From Bacteroidales bacterium (GTDB taxonomy: Bacteria > Bacteroidota > Bacteroidia > Bacteroidales > JAAYJT01): DNA of 64,000 nt. The stretch spans positions 62,001 through 126,000 of the forward strand of contig JACZJK010000057.1 of the NCBI GenBank assembly GCA_014860575.1. The letters run 5' to 3'. The translations under genes and the position numbers were made by a program. Numbering within the stretch: position 1 is the stretch's first letter; each line of letters starts with the position of its first letter. This document shows positions 1-8,254 of this stretch, one piece after another. A model generated the notes under the pieces. That model worked only from the letters and a program-made list of their open reading frames with translations. It had not been told where the DNA came from and did no database searches.

Positions 1-1
1 G

Positions 2-1354
2 GATTTGAGTGTGCAGGCACATGCCGCGCTGTTCGCATTTCTGCTTCAGAAACCGGTGAAACTAAGCATCAGCCGTGGCGAAAGCATCCGCCTGCATCCC
101 AAGCGGCATCCGGTTTTTATGGATATGGAACTTGCTGCCGACGAAAACGGGAAAATTATAGGATTAAAACTACTGGCCACCGGCGATACCGGCGCTTACG
201 CCTCGGTGGGAACCAAGGTGATGGAGCGCGTAGCAGGCCATGCTGCCGGTGGTTATTTTATCCCCAATGTTTCCATTGAAGCCCGAACCGTTTACACCAA
301 CAACATTCCCAGTGGCGCCATGCGTGGTTTCGGTGCGAACCAGGTGAATTTTGCGCTCGAAAGCTGTATTGATGATATTTGCTACCAGGCCGGCTTCGAC
401 CGCTGGAAGTTTAGGTATGACAACGCTTTGGTGGATGGTTTGGCTACTTCCACCGGCCACAAAGTGTATGGTGTGGGCATCAGGGCCTGCCTTGAAGCGT
501 TGAAAGAAGATTTTTATAAATCCAAATTTTCCGGGATCGCCACCGCCATCAAAAACTCAGGGGTTGGCAACGGGATGATTGACGAATCAAAGGTGATAAT
601 CGAAATTGTTTCGATTGATAAAGTCGTGATCAAACATGGTTGGACTGAAATGGGCCAGGGAGTTCACAACATGGCCATACAAACCCTTTGCACAGAAACC
701 GGCATTGATCCACAGATAATTGATGTAGTGGTTGATACAAATGCTGGAATTCCCACCGGCATGACTACTTCCTCACGCGCAACAGCTTTATTGGGTCTCG
801 CAATCATCAATGCTGCAAAACCCTTGATAGAAGATTTGAAATTAAAATCGCTGAAAGAGCTTGCCGGTAAAACCTACCGCGGGGAATTTGTATGTGACTG
901 GACCACAAAACCCGGAACGTCTGGCGTAGAGCAAATCACTCATTATTCTTATGGCTATGCCGCTCAGCTTTGCGTATTGAATGAAAAGGGAGAAATTGAA
1001 AAAATTGTCGCTGCCCATGATGGCGGTAAAATCATGAATCCCATGCTGTTTGAAGGACAGGTACATGGAGGCGTGCATATGGGGCTTGGTTATGCTCTCA
1101 CCGAAAACCTACCAATGAAAGACGGTTTTTTAGTAAGCGACAATATGCGCGACCTGAAAATCCTGCGTGCACATGAAACTCCTGAAATTGTGGTCAAAAT
1201 GGTGGAAGTGAAAGACCCTGTCGGGCCTTACGGCGCCAAAGGCATTGGAGAAATCGGGCTGGTTCCTACAGCTTCGGCTGTTGCAAACGCTTTTTATAAT
1301 TTTGACGGAATAAAGAGAACGAAATTACCTTTAAAACCGATAGAACGCGGATGA
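2..1354 (+). CDS. Molybdenum hydroxylase large subunit, xanthine dehydrogenase type (5' truncated)
   Basis: This is the C-terminal part, about 450 residues, of a molybdopterin-binding hydroxylase subunit; the N-terminus lies outside the window. The visible sequence follows the family order: a segment like 'KPVKLSISRGES', the cofactor-contacting 'GAMRGFGANQ', the 'EMGQG' loop, and near the end 'GAKGIGEIG', whose Glu (about residue 416 of the visible part) matches the catalytic base of xanthine dehydrogenases. The enzyme would hydroxylate purines such as xanthine or hypoxanthine in the cytoplasm. The neighbours SsnA, HydA, YgeW and YgeY are those of the selenium-dependent hydroxylase group; that this copy uses labile selenium is inferred from context only. 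No in-frame UGA is needed. The last residues (ERG) and the stop lie inside an intergenic inverted repeat, so the natural C-terminus may have been changed slightly. Confidence 0.88.
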   Translation, partial: DLSVQAHAALFAFLLQKPVKLSISRGESIRLHPKRHPVFMDMELAADENGKIIGLKLLATGDTGAYASVGTKVMERVAGHAAGGYFIPNVSIEARTVYTNNIPSGAMRGFGANQVNFALESCIDDICYQAGFDRWKFRYDNALVDGLATSTGHKVYGVGIRACLEALKEDFYKSKFSGIATAIKNSGVGNGMIDESKVIIEIVSIDKVVIKHGWTEMGQGVHNMAIQTLCTETGIDPQIIDVVVDTNAGIPTGMTTSSRATALLGLAIINAAKPLIEDLKLKSLKELAGKTYRGEFVCDWTTKPGTSGVEQITHYSYGYAAQLCVLNEKGEIEKIVAAHDGGKIMNPMLFEGQVHGGVHMGLGYALTENLPMKDGFLVSDNMRDLKILRAHETPEIVVKMVEVKDPVGPYGAKGIGEIGLVPTASAVANAFYNFDGIKRTKLPLKPIERG

Positions 1355-1422
1355 CGCGGATTGAACTGATGATCACAGATTAATCAGCGTAAATCCGCAT
1401 AATCTGCGTCATCTGCGTTCCA
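1343..1422. repeat. Imperfect inverted repeat, 'GATGACGCGGATT' family
   Basis: The left part (AACGCGGATGACGCGGATT) is answered on the right by AATCCGC...GCGTCATCTGCGTT, with 'cacagattaatcagcg' between. A partial copy of one arm (gatgacgcagattt) lies at 3487-3500. The left end supplies the stop codon of the upstream hydroxylase gene. It looks like a small non-coding dispersed palindrome, possibly also acting as an RNA hairpin. Confidence 0.65.
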
Positions 1423-1434
1423 ATTATAAACATT

Positions 1435-2709
1435 ATGGCAATTCTACTTAAAAATGCAACATTCATCAATTGGGAAACTCTCAAATTCTCACAAACCAAT
1501 ATTCTTGTTGAAGAAGGTGAAAGAAAGCAACTGAAGTCTTTTAAAAATTCAGACCAGGTTCAAACTGACTCACATGATGAGATCATTGACTGCACCGGCA
1601 AATATGTTACCAAATCCTTTGCCGTTGGGCATCACCACGTATATTCCGCGCTGGCGCGAGGTATGCCTGCCCCGGCAAAATCCCCACAGAACTTCAGGGA
1701 AATTCTTCAATACATCTGGTGGAACCTCGACAAAGCATTGGATAAGGAAAGCATTGAAGCCAGCGCTTTGGCAACTGCCATGGCCTGCGCCAAAGCCGGC
1801 GCTACCTTCGCCATTGACCACCACGCTTCTCCAAATTGCATTGAAGGCTCACTTGAGATCATTGCCAATGCTTTTGAAAAAGTGGGTGTGAGCCATTTGC
1901 TCTGTTATGAGATCACCGACCGTGACGGCAAGGATAAAGCTGAACAGGGTTTGGATGAAAATGAACGCCATCTGGAAAACAATCAGGGGTTGGTAGGAGT
2001 GCATGCCTCTTTCACCGTAAGCGATGAAACCCTTGCAAAAGCAGCGAGCCTGTCCGAAAAATACAATACCGGTGTGCATATGCACATTGCTGAGGATCTT
2101 TACGATCAGGAACATTGCATTGCGCATCATGAGAAAAATGTGACTGAACGACTCAGGGATTTTGGCTTGCTCAACTTCGCCAAAACCATCCTGGTGCATG
2201 GATTGCACCTAAGCGAATCTGAGCGGAAAATTATCAGTGAAAGTAAAGCCTGGATGGTCCAGAACATGGAAAGCAACCTCAAAAATAAAGTAGGTTACTT
2301 CAATGGTGAAGGTTTGGATCCGAACAGTATCATGCTTGGAACCGACGGCATGCACAGCGATATGCTGCAAAGCTCAAAAGCCGCTTTTTTTGCCGGACAA
2401 AAGTCTGATAACATCAATTATGCATCTGCTTATCAACGGTTCAGGAATGTGCACCGATACCTGAACACAAATGGGTTCAAAGGCGACGGCGAAAACAACC
2501 TGGTGGTAATGGATTACGACTCCCCTACCCCATTCAAGCAGGAAAACTTCTTGGGGCAGTTCATCTTCGGTTTACATTCGAACCATGTGCAGCATGTGAT
2601 CAGCAACGGTAAGCTGATTGTCAAAGACCGATTGCTACAAAACATTGATGAGCAGGAAGCGTTAAGTTTTACCAGAGAGCAGGCGGAGAAGTTGTGGAAG
2701 AAGCTATAG
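1435..2709 (+). CDS. ssnA: SsnA-type amidohydrolase (purine/selenium cluster aminohydrolase)
   Basis: A 424-residue metal-dependent hydrolase of the amidohydrolase superfamily, resembling SsnA and guanine deaminase-like enzymes. Visible metal ligands are HHH at 66-68, HMHIAE at 215-220, a further HGLH at 255-258 and Asp304 in 'GTDGMHSD'. SsnA genes accompany xdh, ygeW, ygeY, hydA and ygfK in anaerobes that degrade purines; the exact substrate is not settled, and deamination or ring opening of a purine intermediate is an inference. It lies 80 bp after the hydroxylase on the same strand, separated by an inverted repeat, so co-transcription is plausible. Length fits the family and the ATG start is upstream of a normal N-terminal beta strand (MAILLKNATF). 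Confidence 0.83.
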   Translation: MAILLKNATFINWETLKFSQTNILVEEGERKQLKSFKNSDQVQTDSHDEIIDCTGKYVTKSFAVGHHHVYSALARGMPAPAKSPQNFREILQYIWWNLDKALDKESIEASALATAMACAKAGATFAIDHHASPNCIEGSLEIIANAFEKVGVSHLLCYEITDRDGKDKAEQGLDENERHLENNQGLVGVHASFTVSDETLAKAASLSEKYNTGVHMHIAEDLYDQEHCIAHHEKNVTERLRDFGLLNFAKTILVHGLHLSESERKIISESKAWMVQNMESNLKNKVGYFNGEGLDPNSIMLGTDGMHSDMLQSSKAAFFAGQKSDNINYASAYQRFRNVHRYLNTNGFKGDGENNLVVMDYDSPTPFKQENFLGQFIFGLHSNHVQHVISNGKLIVKDRLLQNIDEQEALSFTREQAEKLWKKL

Positions 2710-2853
2710 TTCAAGGTTCCGGGTTTAAAGTTCAAGGTTAATGGGCCCTAGAGTATTTCGAAGAGCTAACTTAAGGAACCTTTTATCAATCCCGATATCT
2801 GAACCTGAAACTTTGAACTTTGAACTTTGAACAATCATAAATTGTAAATCTCA
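2710..2853. repeat. TTTGAAC-type periodic spacer
   Basis: This gap contains 'gttcaaggtt' copies and ends with three consecutive 7-nt units 'tttgaac' (about 2812-2832). Similar strings ('tttggac', 'ttcaaag', 'aagtccaa') fill the spacers at 3570-3605, 18695-18740 and 35710-35745. I see no coding potential in it. Confidence 0.5.
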
Positions 2854-3477
2854 ATGGATATTGTCACACTACAATGGATTGGTTACATCGCTTCGGCGAT
2901 CATCGCTATTTCGATGACCATGAACTCAATCCTGAAATTCAGGTGGATCAACCTCGCCGGAGCAACTACCTTTGCTGTTTATGGCTTCCTGATCGGAGCA
3001 TGGCCGGTTGGGTTTTTAAATTCTTTCATTGTACTGGTGGACGTTTATTACCTTGTAAGTATCTATTCAAAAAAAGAAATTTTTGAGATCCTGGAAGTCA
3101 GGCCTGAAAACCGCTATCTGATCCGCTTTCTTGAATTTCATAATGAGGATATTCAAAAATTCTTTCCCGGATTCAGCTATAAGCCGGAAATGAATACTGT
3201 AAGTTTCTTTACTTTGCGAAACATGGCTGTGGCAGGTGTTTTCCTTGCACATCGTAAAGAAGACAATACATTGAGCGTGGGACTGGATTTTGTCCTTCCT
3301 GAGTATAGGGATTTTAAGAATGGGCGGTTTATTTACGGACAACTGAATACCAAATTCGCAGATGCCGGATTCAGGAAAGTGATAGCCGATGGAAAAAGTA
3401 AAAAGTATGCAGGATACCTCAGAAAGATAGGCTTTGTGGAGAATGCAGATGGCTTGTTTGAGAAAACACTGAAATGA
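2854..3477 (+). CDS. YgjV-family membrane protein with C-terminal GNAT-like domain
   Basis: A 207-residue protein. Residues 1-70 hold about three hydrophobic segments of the YgjV type (IGYIASAIIAISMTMN, INLAGATTFAVYGFLIGAWPVGFLNSF and the next stretch). Residues 75-205 are soluble; their end, 'ADAGFRKVIADGKSKKYAGYLRKIGF', looks like the last helix and strand of a GNAT N-acetyltransferase. Bacteroidota proteins of this two-part type are known but, as far as I know, not functionally characterised. It sits between ssnA and hydA on the same strand, 144 bp after ssnA, so it may belong to the same transcription unit. Whether the GNAT part is active, and what it would acetylate, cannot be told from the sequence. 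Confidence 0.68.
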   Translation: MDIVTLQWIGYIASAIIAISMTMNSILKFRWINLAGATTFAVYGFLIGAWPVGFLNSFIVLVDVYYLVSIYSKKEIFEILEVRPENRYLIRFLEFHNEDIQKFFPGFSYKPEMNTVSFFTLRNMAVAGVFLAHRKEDNTLSVGLDFVLPEYRDFKNGRFIYGQLNTKFADAGFRKVIADGKSKKYAGYLRKIGFVENADGLFEKTLK

Positions 3478-3611
3478 TGGAACACTGATGACGCAGATTT
3501 ATAGGATTTTCGCAGGTTATTAGTTGGATTAATACGACTGCCGCTGCCTACTGCCACTGCCTACTTTTTCTTTGGACTTTGAATTTTGGCCTTTGGACTT
3601 AAGACTTACTC

Positions 3612-4991
3612 ATGAAAACAATCATCCGCAACGGAACCATCGTTACTGATAAGCAGACATATCCTGCTGATATCCTCATTGAAAAAGGGACGATCAGCCG
3701 GATCGTTGAAAATCTGCCTTCTGAACCAGGCAGCGCCCAAGAGATTGACGCCAAAGCTTGTTATGTTCTGCCCGGCGGAATTGATCCACATGTACATATG
3801 CACTTGCCGGCTCCAGCCGGTTTTTCGTCTGATGATTTTTTAAGCGGCAGCCGTGCTGCTCTTATTGGAGGTACAACTACCATCATTGATTTTGTGACCC
3901 CAATGCGCGGCCAATCCATCACCGAAGCGCTTGATATCCGAAAAAAAGAAGCTGGTTCAGCGCTCACCGATATTATGTTTCATGTCAGCCCTGTTGAGTT
4001 CACTGAAAACACCGAAAAGGAACTGGAGCAATGTATTGAAATGGGCATCCGGTCCTTCAAGGTTTACATGGCCTATAAATCCAATATCGGGCTGAATGAT
4101 GATGATTTGCTGAAGGTTCTGAAAATTGTTGGAAAAGCCAACGGAATCGTTGCCGTGCATTGTGAAACCGGCGATGAGATTGAGGTTTTACGAAACAAAT
4201 ATTTTGAACAGGGAAAAATTGAACCTAAATATCATGCCCTTTCCCGTCCACCTGAAACTGAAGCAAGAGCGGTTCGCAAATTGCTTGAAATGGCGAAGGA
4301 AGCTGGTTGCGCAGTTTATCTGGTGCATATTTCTTCTGCTTTATCACTGGAACACATCAGAAAAGCCAGGGAAGCCGGTCAGGAAGTATTTGCTGAAACC
4401 TGTCCCCAGTATCTCCTGCTGGATGATTCACTGTATGAAGGGGATTTTAGTCAGACCGCAAAATTTGTGATGAGCCCGCCGCTACGTAAAAAAACAGATA
4501 ATGAAGCGCTTTGGAAGGCTCTTTCGGAAGGCTTGATACAATCTGTTGGAACCGACCATTGTCCGTTTACACTGGCTCAAAAAAAAGCCGGCCTGAATAA
4601 TTTCCGCAAGATTCCAAACGGAGCCGGAGGCGTTGAGCACCGACTAGCTTTGCTTTACACTTATGGAGTGTTGGAAAACAGGATCACTTTGCAGCAATTT
4701 GTGAATCTGACCGCTGCGATGCCAGCAAAAATCTTTGGTCTCTATCCCCGTAAAGCCGCAATTGCCGTTGGCTCCGATGCCGACCTTGTGATCTGGAATC
4801 CAAACACCAAAAACATCATTTCAGCCAGCTCGCATCATCAGCATTGCGATCTCAATATTTACGATGGATTCAAAACAACTGGCAGCCCGGAGTATGTGAT
4901 CAAAGGAGGAGAAATTGCGGCTCGAAAAGGGGAAATTAAAGTCCAAAATCCAGGATGCTATCTTGCAAACCCAGCCCGTCGGGGTTTCTAA
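3612..4991 (+). CDS. hydA: Dihydropyrimidinase / D-hydantoinase-like cyclic amidohydrolase
   Basis: A 459-residue cytoplasmic cyclic amidohydrolase. The binuclear metal site is complete: H60 and H62 (HVHMH), K150 in 'SFKVYMAY' (the lysine carboxylated in this family), H183, H239 in 'LVHISS' and D315 in 'GTDHCPF'. The family opens dihydropyrimidine or hydantoin rings; in the cluster with xdh, ssnA, ygeW and ygeY it probably opens a ring derived from purines (inference). It is co-directional with the preceding genes. Its last residues, 'PARRGF', and its stop are encoded by a copy of a CCCGTCGGGG-type repeat, so the C-terminal tail is probably not native to the family. Confidence 0.87.
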   Translation: MKTIIRNGTIVTDKQTYPADILIEKGTISRIVENLPSEPGSAQEIDAKACYVLPGGIDPHVHMHLPAPAGFSSDDFLSGSRAALIGGTTTIIDFVTPMRGQSITEALDIRKKEAGSALTDIMFHVSPVEFTENTEKELEQCIEMGIRSFKVYMAYKSNIGLNDDDLLKVLKIVGKANGIVAVHCETGDEIEVLRNKYFEQGKIEPKYHALSRPPETEARAVRKLLEMAKEAGCAVYLVHISSALSLEHIRKAREAGQEVFAETCPQYLLLDDSLYEGDFSQTAKFVMSPPLRKKTDNEALWKALSEGLIQSVGTDHCPFTLAQKKAGLNNFRKIPNGAGGVEHRLALLYTYGVLENRITLQQFVNLTAAMPAKIFGLYPRKAAIAVGSDADLVIWNPNTKNIISASSHHQHCDLNIYDGFKTTGSPEYVIKGGEIAARKGEIKVQNPGCYLANPARRGF

Positions 4992-5028
4992 AAACCTGAC
5001 GGGGTTTTAAGAACCCGTTGGGGTTTCA
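4974..5028. repeat. CCCGTCGGGGTTT repeat at a convergent gene end
   Basis: Three related units follow each other: 'cccgtcggggttt', 'cctgacggggtttt' and 'cccgttggggttt'. A related unit recurs as a palindrome at 36437-36467. The block overlaps the end of hydA and lies between two convergent genes, where it may also serve as a terminator. Confidence 0.55.
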
Positions 5029-5031
5029 CAG

Positions 5032-6498
5032 CTATTCCACCACCAGTTTTCCCGATCCCAGCGCTTCTTTTTCATTTACGATCTGGTAAAAATAAAGCCC
5101 GGGTGTTAGTTGTTGAAGGCTGATTTGCTGATTGGTTTCCATTAACACGAATTCTTTCAGCAAACTTCCCATAACATTATAGATTTCAATTTTTGCAGGT
5201 AAAGCCGATTCCTTAAGTTCTACACTTAGATAATCCTTAACAGGGTTGGGGTACACCTTTACATCAGACGATAATTTTGCCTCTTCTAACCCAACGATAA
5301 CCAGCGGGGTTCCCCATTCCACATCGCCTTTTTTATAATATACGAGGCTACGATAACTTTCTCCGAACCACCAGCACCAAAGGTATGGCCCGCCCAATCC
5401 TTTGTAGTATGCATAATCTGACATACAGCCATCATAAATCGCTGTATGCCAACATGTGTCACCATAATTAAAGAACCAATAATTTTCCTCCGGGATTATT
5501 TTGGCGAGATGTGTACCTGAGTACATTTTCAGCGAGTATGCAATTAGTTCCGAACCATAAGTAATTGTATCAATCCCCACTTCTCCAGGCAATTTATCAA
5601 AAATTGGATTAGGATGGATAATCTCAGGAATGGTATCGTGGATAAAAGTAAAGGTGTAATTGCCCTGATTTTTGTAATCCCTGCTGAAAATCCGCTCTGC
5701 ATGATATACAATCGAATCAGGATAGTCAGTCCGCTCAAGATACCGCAAAATGAGTAGCTGGATGTCGGTTTCCTGCATAGTTTGTGACCAGTAACGTTTC
5801 ACATGAATTTCATCTCCCGGCTGAAAATCATAAATATCCATCCAGGTAAAATCCTGAATCCCGGTTACAGGATCAGATAAACCTGAAATATCAAACTCAA
5901 CTAAGTTTTCAAACTGTACCGGCGGATAAGAAGTGGGAAGCAGATCTGAGAAAATGGTATAATTCAAGGTTCTGACAAAGCCATAGTTTTTGCTTAATTT
6001 AATTGTGTAATTATTGATTAGATGATTCATTGGGTTCATTAATTCGTTATAAACCTGAAAGCCAATTGTTTTAACGGAATCTTGCAACCCCAGAAAACTC
6101 ATTGTATCATGGTTAATCACAGTTGAAATTATGGATAGTTCCCCCTGGCGGTGAAACGTCGTCCAACTGTCATTCAATGAAGCTGCAGTATTGATGTAGA
6201 TGCTATCACCGTCTCTGTTTAAGAAGATGTTAAAGCCGTCTTCACGGATGATAATCTTATCGCCAAGCCAGTGTGCCCCGTTAATGGTATAACACCAATA
6301 ATCAACATCCTGAATGTTCCGGAATGGGATCAGGATTGAGTCAGTATCATAAGCAACCGAATCTATCCTCACAAAGCCATGATCGCCATTATACTGAAAA
6401 GAAGCAACCCTGTCCGAATTAACAGTCTGATAATTCTGCGATGCAACCTGGAAAACCAGGCTGAGAAATAAGATGGATAACAGGAATGGTTTTTTCAT
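5032..6498 (-). CDS. Secreted protein with T9SS C-terminal sorting domain, unknown function
   Basis: A 488-residue protein. It begins with a signal peptide (MKKPFLLSILFLSLVFQVASQ) and ends with a type A T9SS sorting domain (about 415-488: 'VYPNPVKDYLSVEL...IYNVMGSLLKEF...GLYFYQIV'). The body (about 22-400) is rich in Tyr, Trp and Asp with no domain I recognise; four Cys occur in about 345-378. It should cross the outer membrane through the type IX system and be released or anchored at the surface. It lies on the opposite strand between hydA and ygeW, breaking the purine cluster in two. No role in purine use can be inferred from the sequence. Confidence 0.8.
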   Translation of the reverse strand: MKKPFLLSILFLSLVFQVASQNYQTVNSDRVASFQYNGDHGFVRIDSVAYDTDSILIPFRNIQDVDYWCYTINGAHWLGDKIIIREDGFNIFLNRDGDSIYINTAASLNDSWTTFHRQGELSIISTVINHDTMSFLGLQDSVKTIGFQVYNELMNPMNHLINNYTIKLSKNYGFVRTLNYTIFSDLLPTSYPPVQFENLVEFDISGLSDPVTGIQDFTWMDIYDFQPGDEIHVKRYWSQTMQETDIQLLILRYLERTDYPDSIVYHAERIFSRDYKNQGNYTFTFIHDTIPEIIHPNPIFDKLPGEVGIDTITYGSELIAYSLKMYSGTHLAKIIPEENYWFFNYGDTCWHTAIYDGCMSDYAYYKGLGGPYLWCWWFGESYRSLVYYKKGDVEWGTPLVIVGLEEAKLSSDVKVYPNPVKDYLSVELKESALPAKIEIYNVMGSLLKEFVLMETNQQISLQQLTPGLYFYQIVNEKEALGSGKLVVE

Positions 6499-6834
6499 GA
6501 TGAATGGGGGTTAATTTAAATCAACAAGGGGCTCGAAATATGTGACAGCTAACTTTGGCTTTACCCCTAGTCTGTCAGTAAAATTTTTCAATGAAGCCTA
6601 ATATTGGTGAATGCTTACAAATATAGACCAGATCACCATAAATTGATGTAATAAATTCTCACAAATTCTTTGATTAGCAGTTTTCAAATTGATTTATAGA
6701 GTTCCAGAAAGCTTTTGAACTTGTGCCTCACCTTGTATTTTGTAATGAATAATCTTTACAAAGTGTATTCAATTATTCGTCAGACCGCTCGAAGCGGTCG
6801 GACGGGTAAGGTAGGCATAAAATCAGCCAGAAGT
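6499..6834. other. Intergenic region with one short palindrome
   Basis: This 336-bp AT-rich gap between ygeW and the T9SS protein gene has no convincing small gene. It holds the perfect palindromic unit at 6783-6799 (see next entry). No clear promoter box was found for the T9SS gene. Confidence 0.6.
6783..6799. repeat. Palindrome GACCGCTCGAAGCGGTC
   Basis: A short hairpin-forming unit. A near-identical unit (gaccgcttcgagcggtc) lies at 28232-28248 and related fragments at 27321-27375, so it is a REP-like intergenic element with several copies in the window. Confidence 0.6.
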
Positions 6835-8016
6835 TTAAACCAACTGCCTCTCCTTGTTGCTGTCAATTATTTTGCCAAGCAACTCAGCTGGATTCGCCAA
6901 GCAGTTCGCCAGCATCATAGCGGCAATGATATAAGGTTTAAAACCGGCTTCCTGGTAAGTTAGCAGGCGGTATTTGTCAAACACAGCAGCGCTGACTTCG
7001 CCATGTTTGCACGAAACGTCTGAAATATCAGCCGGCAGACAATGCATGTACAGGGCTTTGCCATCGCGGCTAAGGCGCATCATTTCCTCATTGCATTCCC
7101 AATCCTGGTGTTTTGCATTATGAATAAGGCATTGTTGCTCAAGCTCGTGGAGGCCGTTCTTATCTGCCAGCTTCAGCAGTTCGGTGCGTTGCTGCATCAC
7201 ATGAAAAGGCGCCCAGCTTTTCGGGTAAACGATATCGGCATCCCTGAAAGCATCTTTCATGGAATGGCTGATATTAAAACTACCACCATGCTGGTTTGCG
7301 AACCCGGCTGCTGTTTCAGTGATTTCAGGGATCAGACCATAACCATCCGGATAAGCAAGTTCAACATTCATTCCAAAGCGGGTCATAAGTGCTATAATGC
7401 CTTGAGGAACGGAAAGCGGTTTGCCATAACTCGGCGAATAAGCCCAGCTCATTACAAGTTTTTTACCTTTCAGGTTTTCTACCGAACCAAAATGATTTTT
7501 CAGAAACAACAAATCGGCCATGCTTTGGGTGGGATGATCCATATCGCATTGCAAATTAACTATTCCGGGTCTGACTGGAAGTACGCCTTTTGCGAACCCT
7601 TCATCCAGCGAAGCCGCCACTTCGCGCATGTATTTGTTGCCTTCGCCAAGGAAAATATCATCACGTATGCCGATGAAATCGGCGAGAAATGAAATCATCT
7701 GGGCCGTTTCCCTCACGGTTTCTCCATGCGCAATCTGCGATTTTTCTTCATCCATGTCCTGAACCGCAAGCCCGAGCAAATTGGCTGCTGAAGCAAAGGA
7801 AAAGCGTGTTCGTGTTGATTTATCCCTAAAAATGGAAACAGCCAAACCTGAATCAAAAATCCGGGGTGAAATATTTTGCTGGCGCATCAATTTCAATAAA
7901 TCGGCCAGTTCGAGGATCATCAATAAATCATCCTGGCTTTTTTCCCAGGTAAGCAGGAAGTCCTTGCCGTAGAGACTGGTATTGAGTTGGCTTAATCTTT
8001 CGATTCTTGTTTTCAT
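6835..8016 (-). CDS. ygeW: YgeW-type carbamoyltransferase-like protein (knotted transcarbamylase)
   Basis: A 393-residue protein of the aspartate/ornithine carbamoyltransferase fold, YgeW group. Visible are the carbamoyl-phosphate loop 'FRDKSTRTRFSF' (64-74), the long insert 'DMDEEKSQIAHGETVRETA', 'DMDHPTQSMADL' and the 'HCLPAD' motif near the C-terminus. YgeW needs neither ornithine nor aspartate in known cases and travels with ygeX, ygeY, hydA, ssnA and xdh in uric-acid or purine fermenters; its precise reaction remains uncertain. I chose the ATG at 8016 because the 21 codons upstream in the same frame lie in a dispersed intergenic repeat, whereas MKTRIERL begins the conserved protein. It is divergently placed from hydA but co-directional with ygeY, 238 bp downstream of it. 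Confidence 0.85.
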   Translation of the reverse strand: MKTRIERLSQLNTSLYGKDFLLTWEKSQDDLLMILELADLLKLMRQQNISPRIFDSGLAVSIFRDKSTRTRFSFASAANLLGLAVQDMDEEKSQIAHGETVRETAQMISFLADFIGIRDDIFLGEGNKYMREVAASLDEGFAKGVLPVRPGIVNLQCDMDHPTQSMADLLFLKNHFGSVENLKGKKLVMSWAYSPSYGKPLSVPQGIIALMTRFGMNVELAYPDGYGLIPEITETAAGFANQHGGSFNISHSMKDAFRDADIVYPKSWAPFHVMQQRTELLKLADKNGLHELEQQCLIHNAKHQDWECNEEMMRLSRDGKALYMHCLPADISDVSCKHGEVSAAVFDKYRLLTYQEAGFKPYIIAAMMLANCLANPAELLGKIIDSNKERQLV

Positions 8017-8024
8017 GTTCTTTT

Positions 8025-8215
8025 CGTTGTTGTGATGCTGTGAAGCAGTGGTTAAGTAGTCAAGTAACCAAGTAGTCAATTAGTTTATTGGTTTATTGGT
8101 AGAGTGATGGAGTAATGGAGTAATGGAGTATTAGAGAAATGCAATGTTGGGATTTTATGAGAACACTTGCAAAGAGCGAGTCCCTCTTGTCGAAGGGGGT
8201 TAGGGGGATTGATAT
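8025..8215. repeat. Composite intergenic repeat, copy 1
   Basis: The first part contains 'gtgatgctgtgaagcagtg', 'aagtagtcaattag' and short direct repeats (tttattgg twice, agtaatgg twice); the second part is 'gaagggggttagggggatt' (about 8195-8213). Both parts reappear in inverted orientation and in the same order at 18780-19082. The element occupies the ygeY-ygeW spacer. Confidence 0.6.
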
Positions 8216-8254
8216 TGTCGTTGTATCTTTGAACATCAAATAAGTCCTAAGCTG

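Noticed and set aside
2-1354. Selenocysteine in the hydroxylase.
   Set aside because: No in-frame UGA exists in the visible part, and family members use a labile Se ligand and not Sec.
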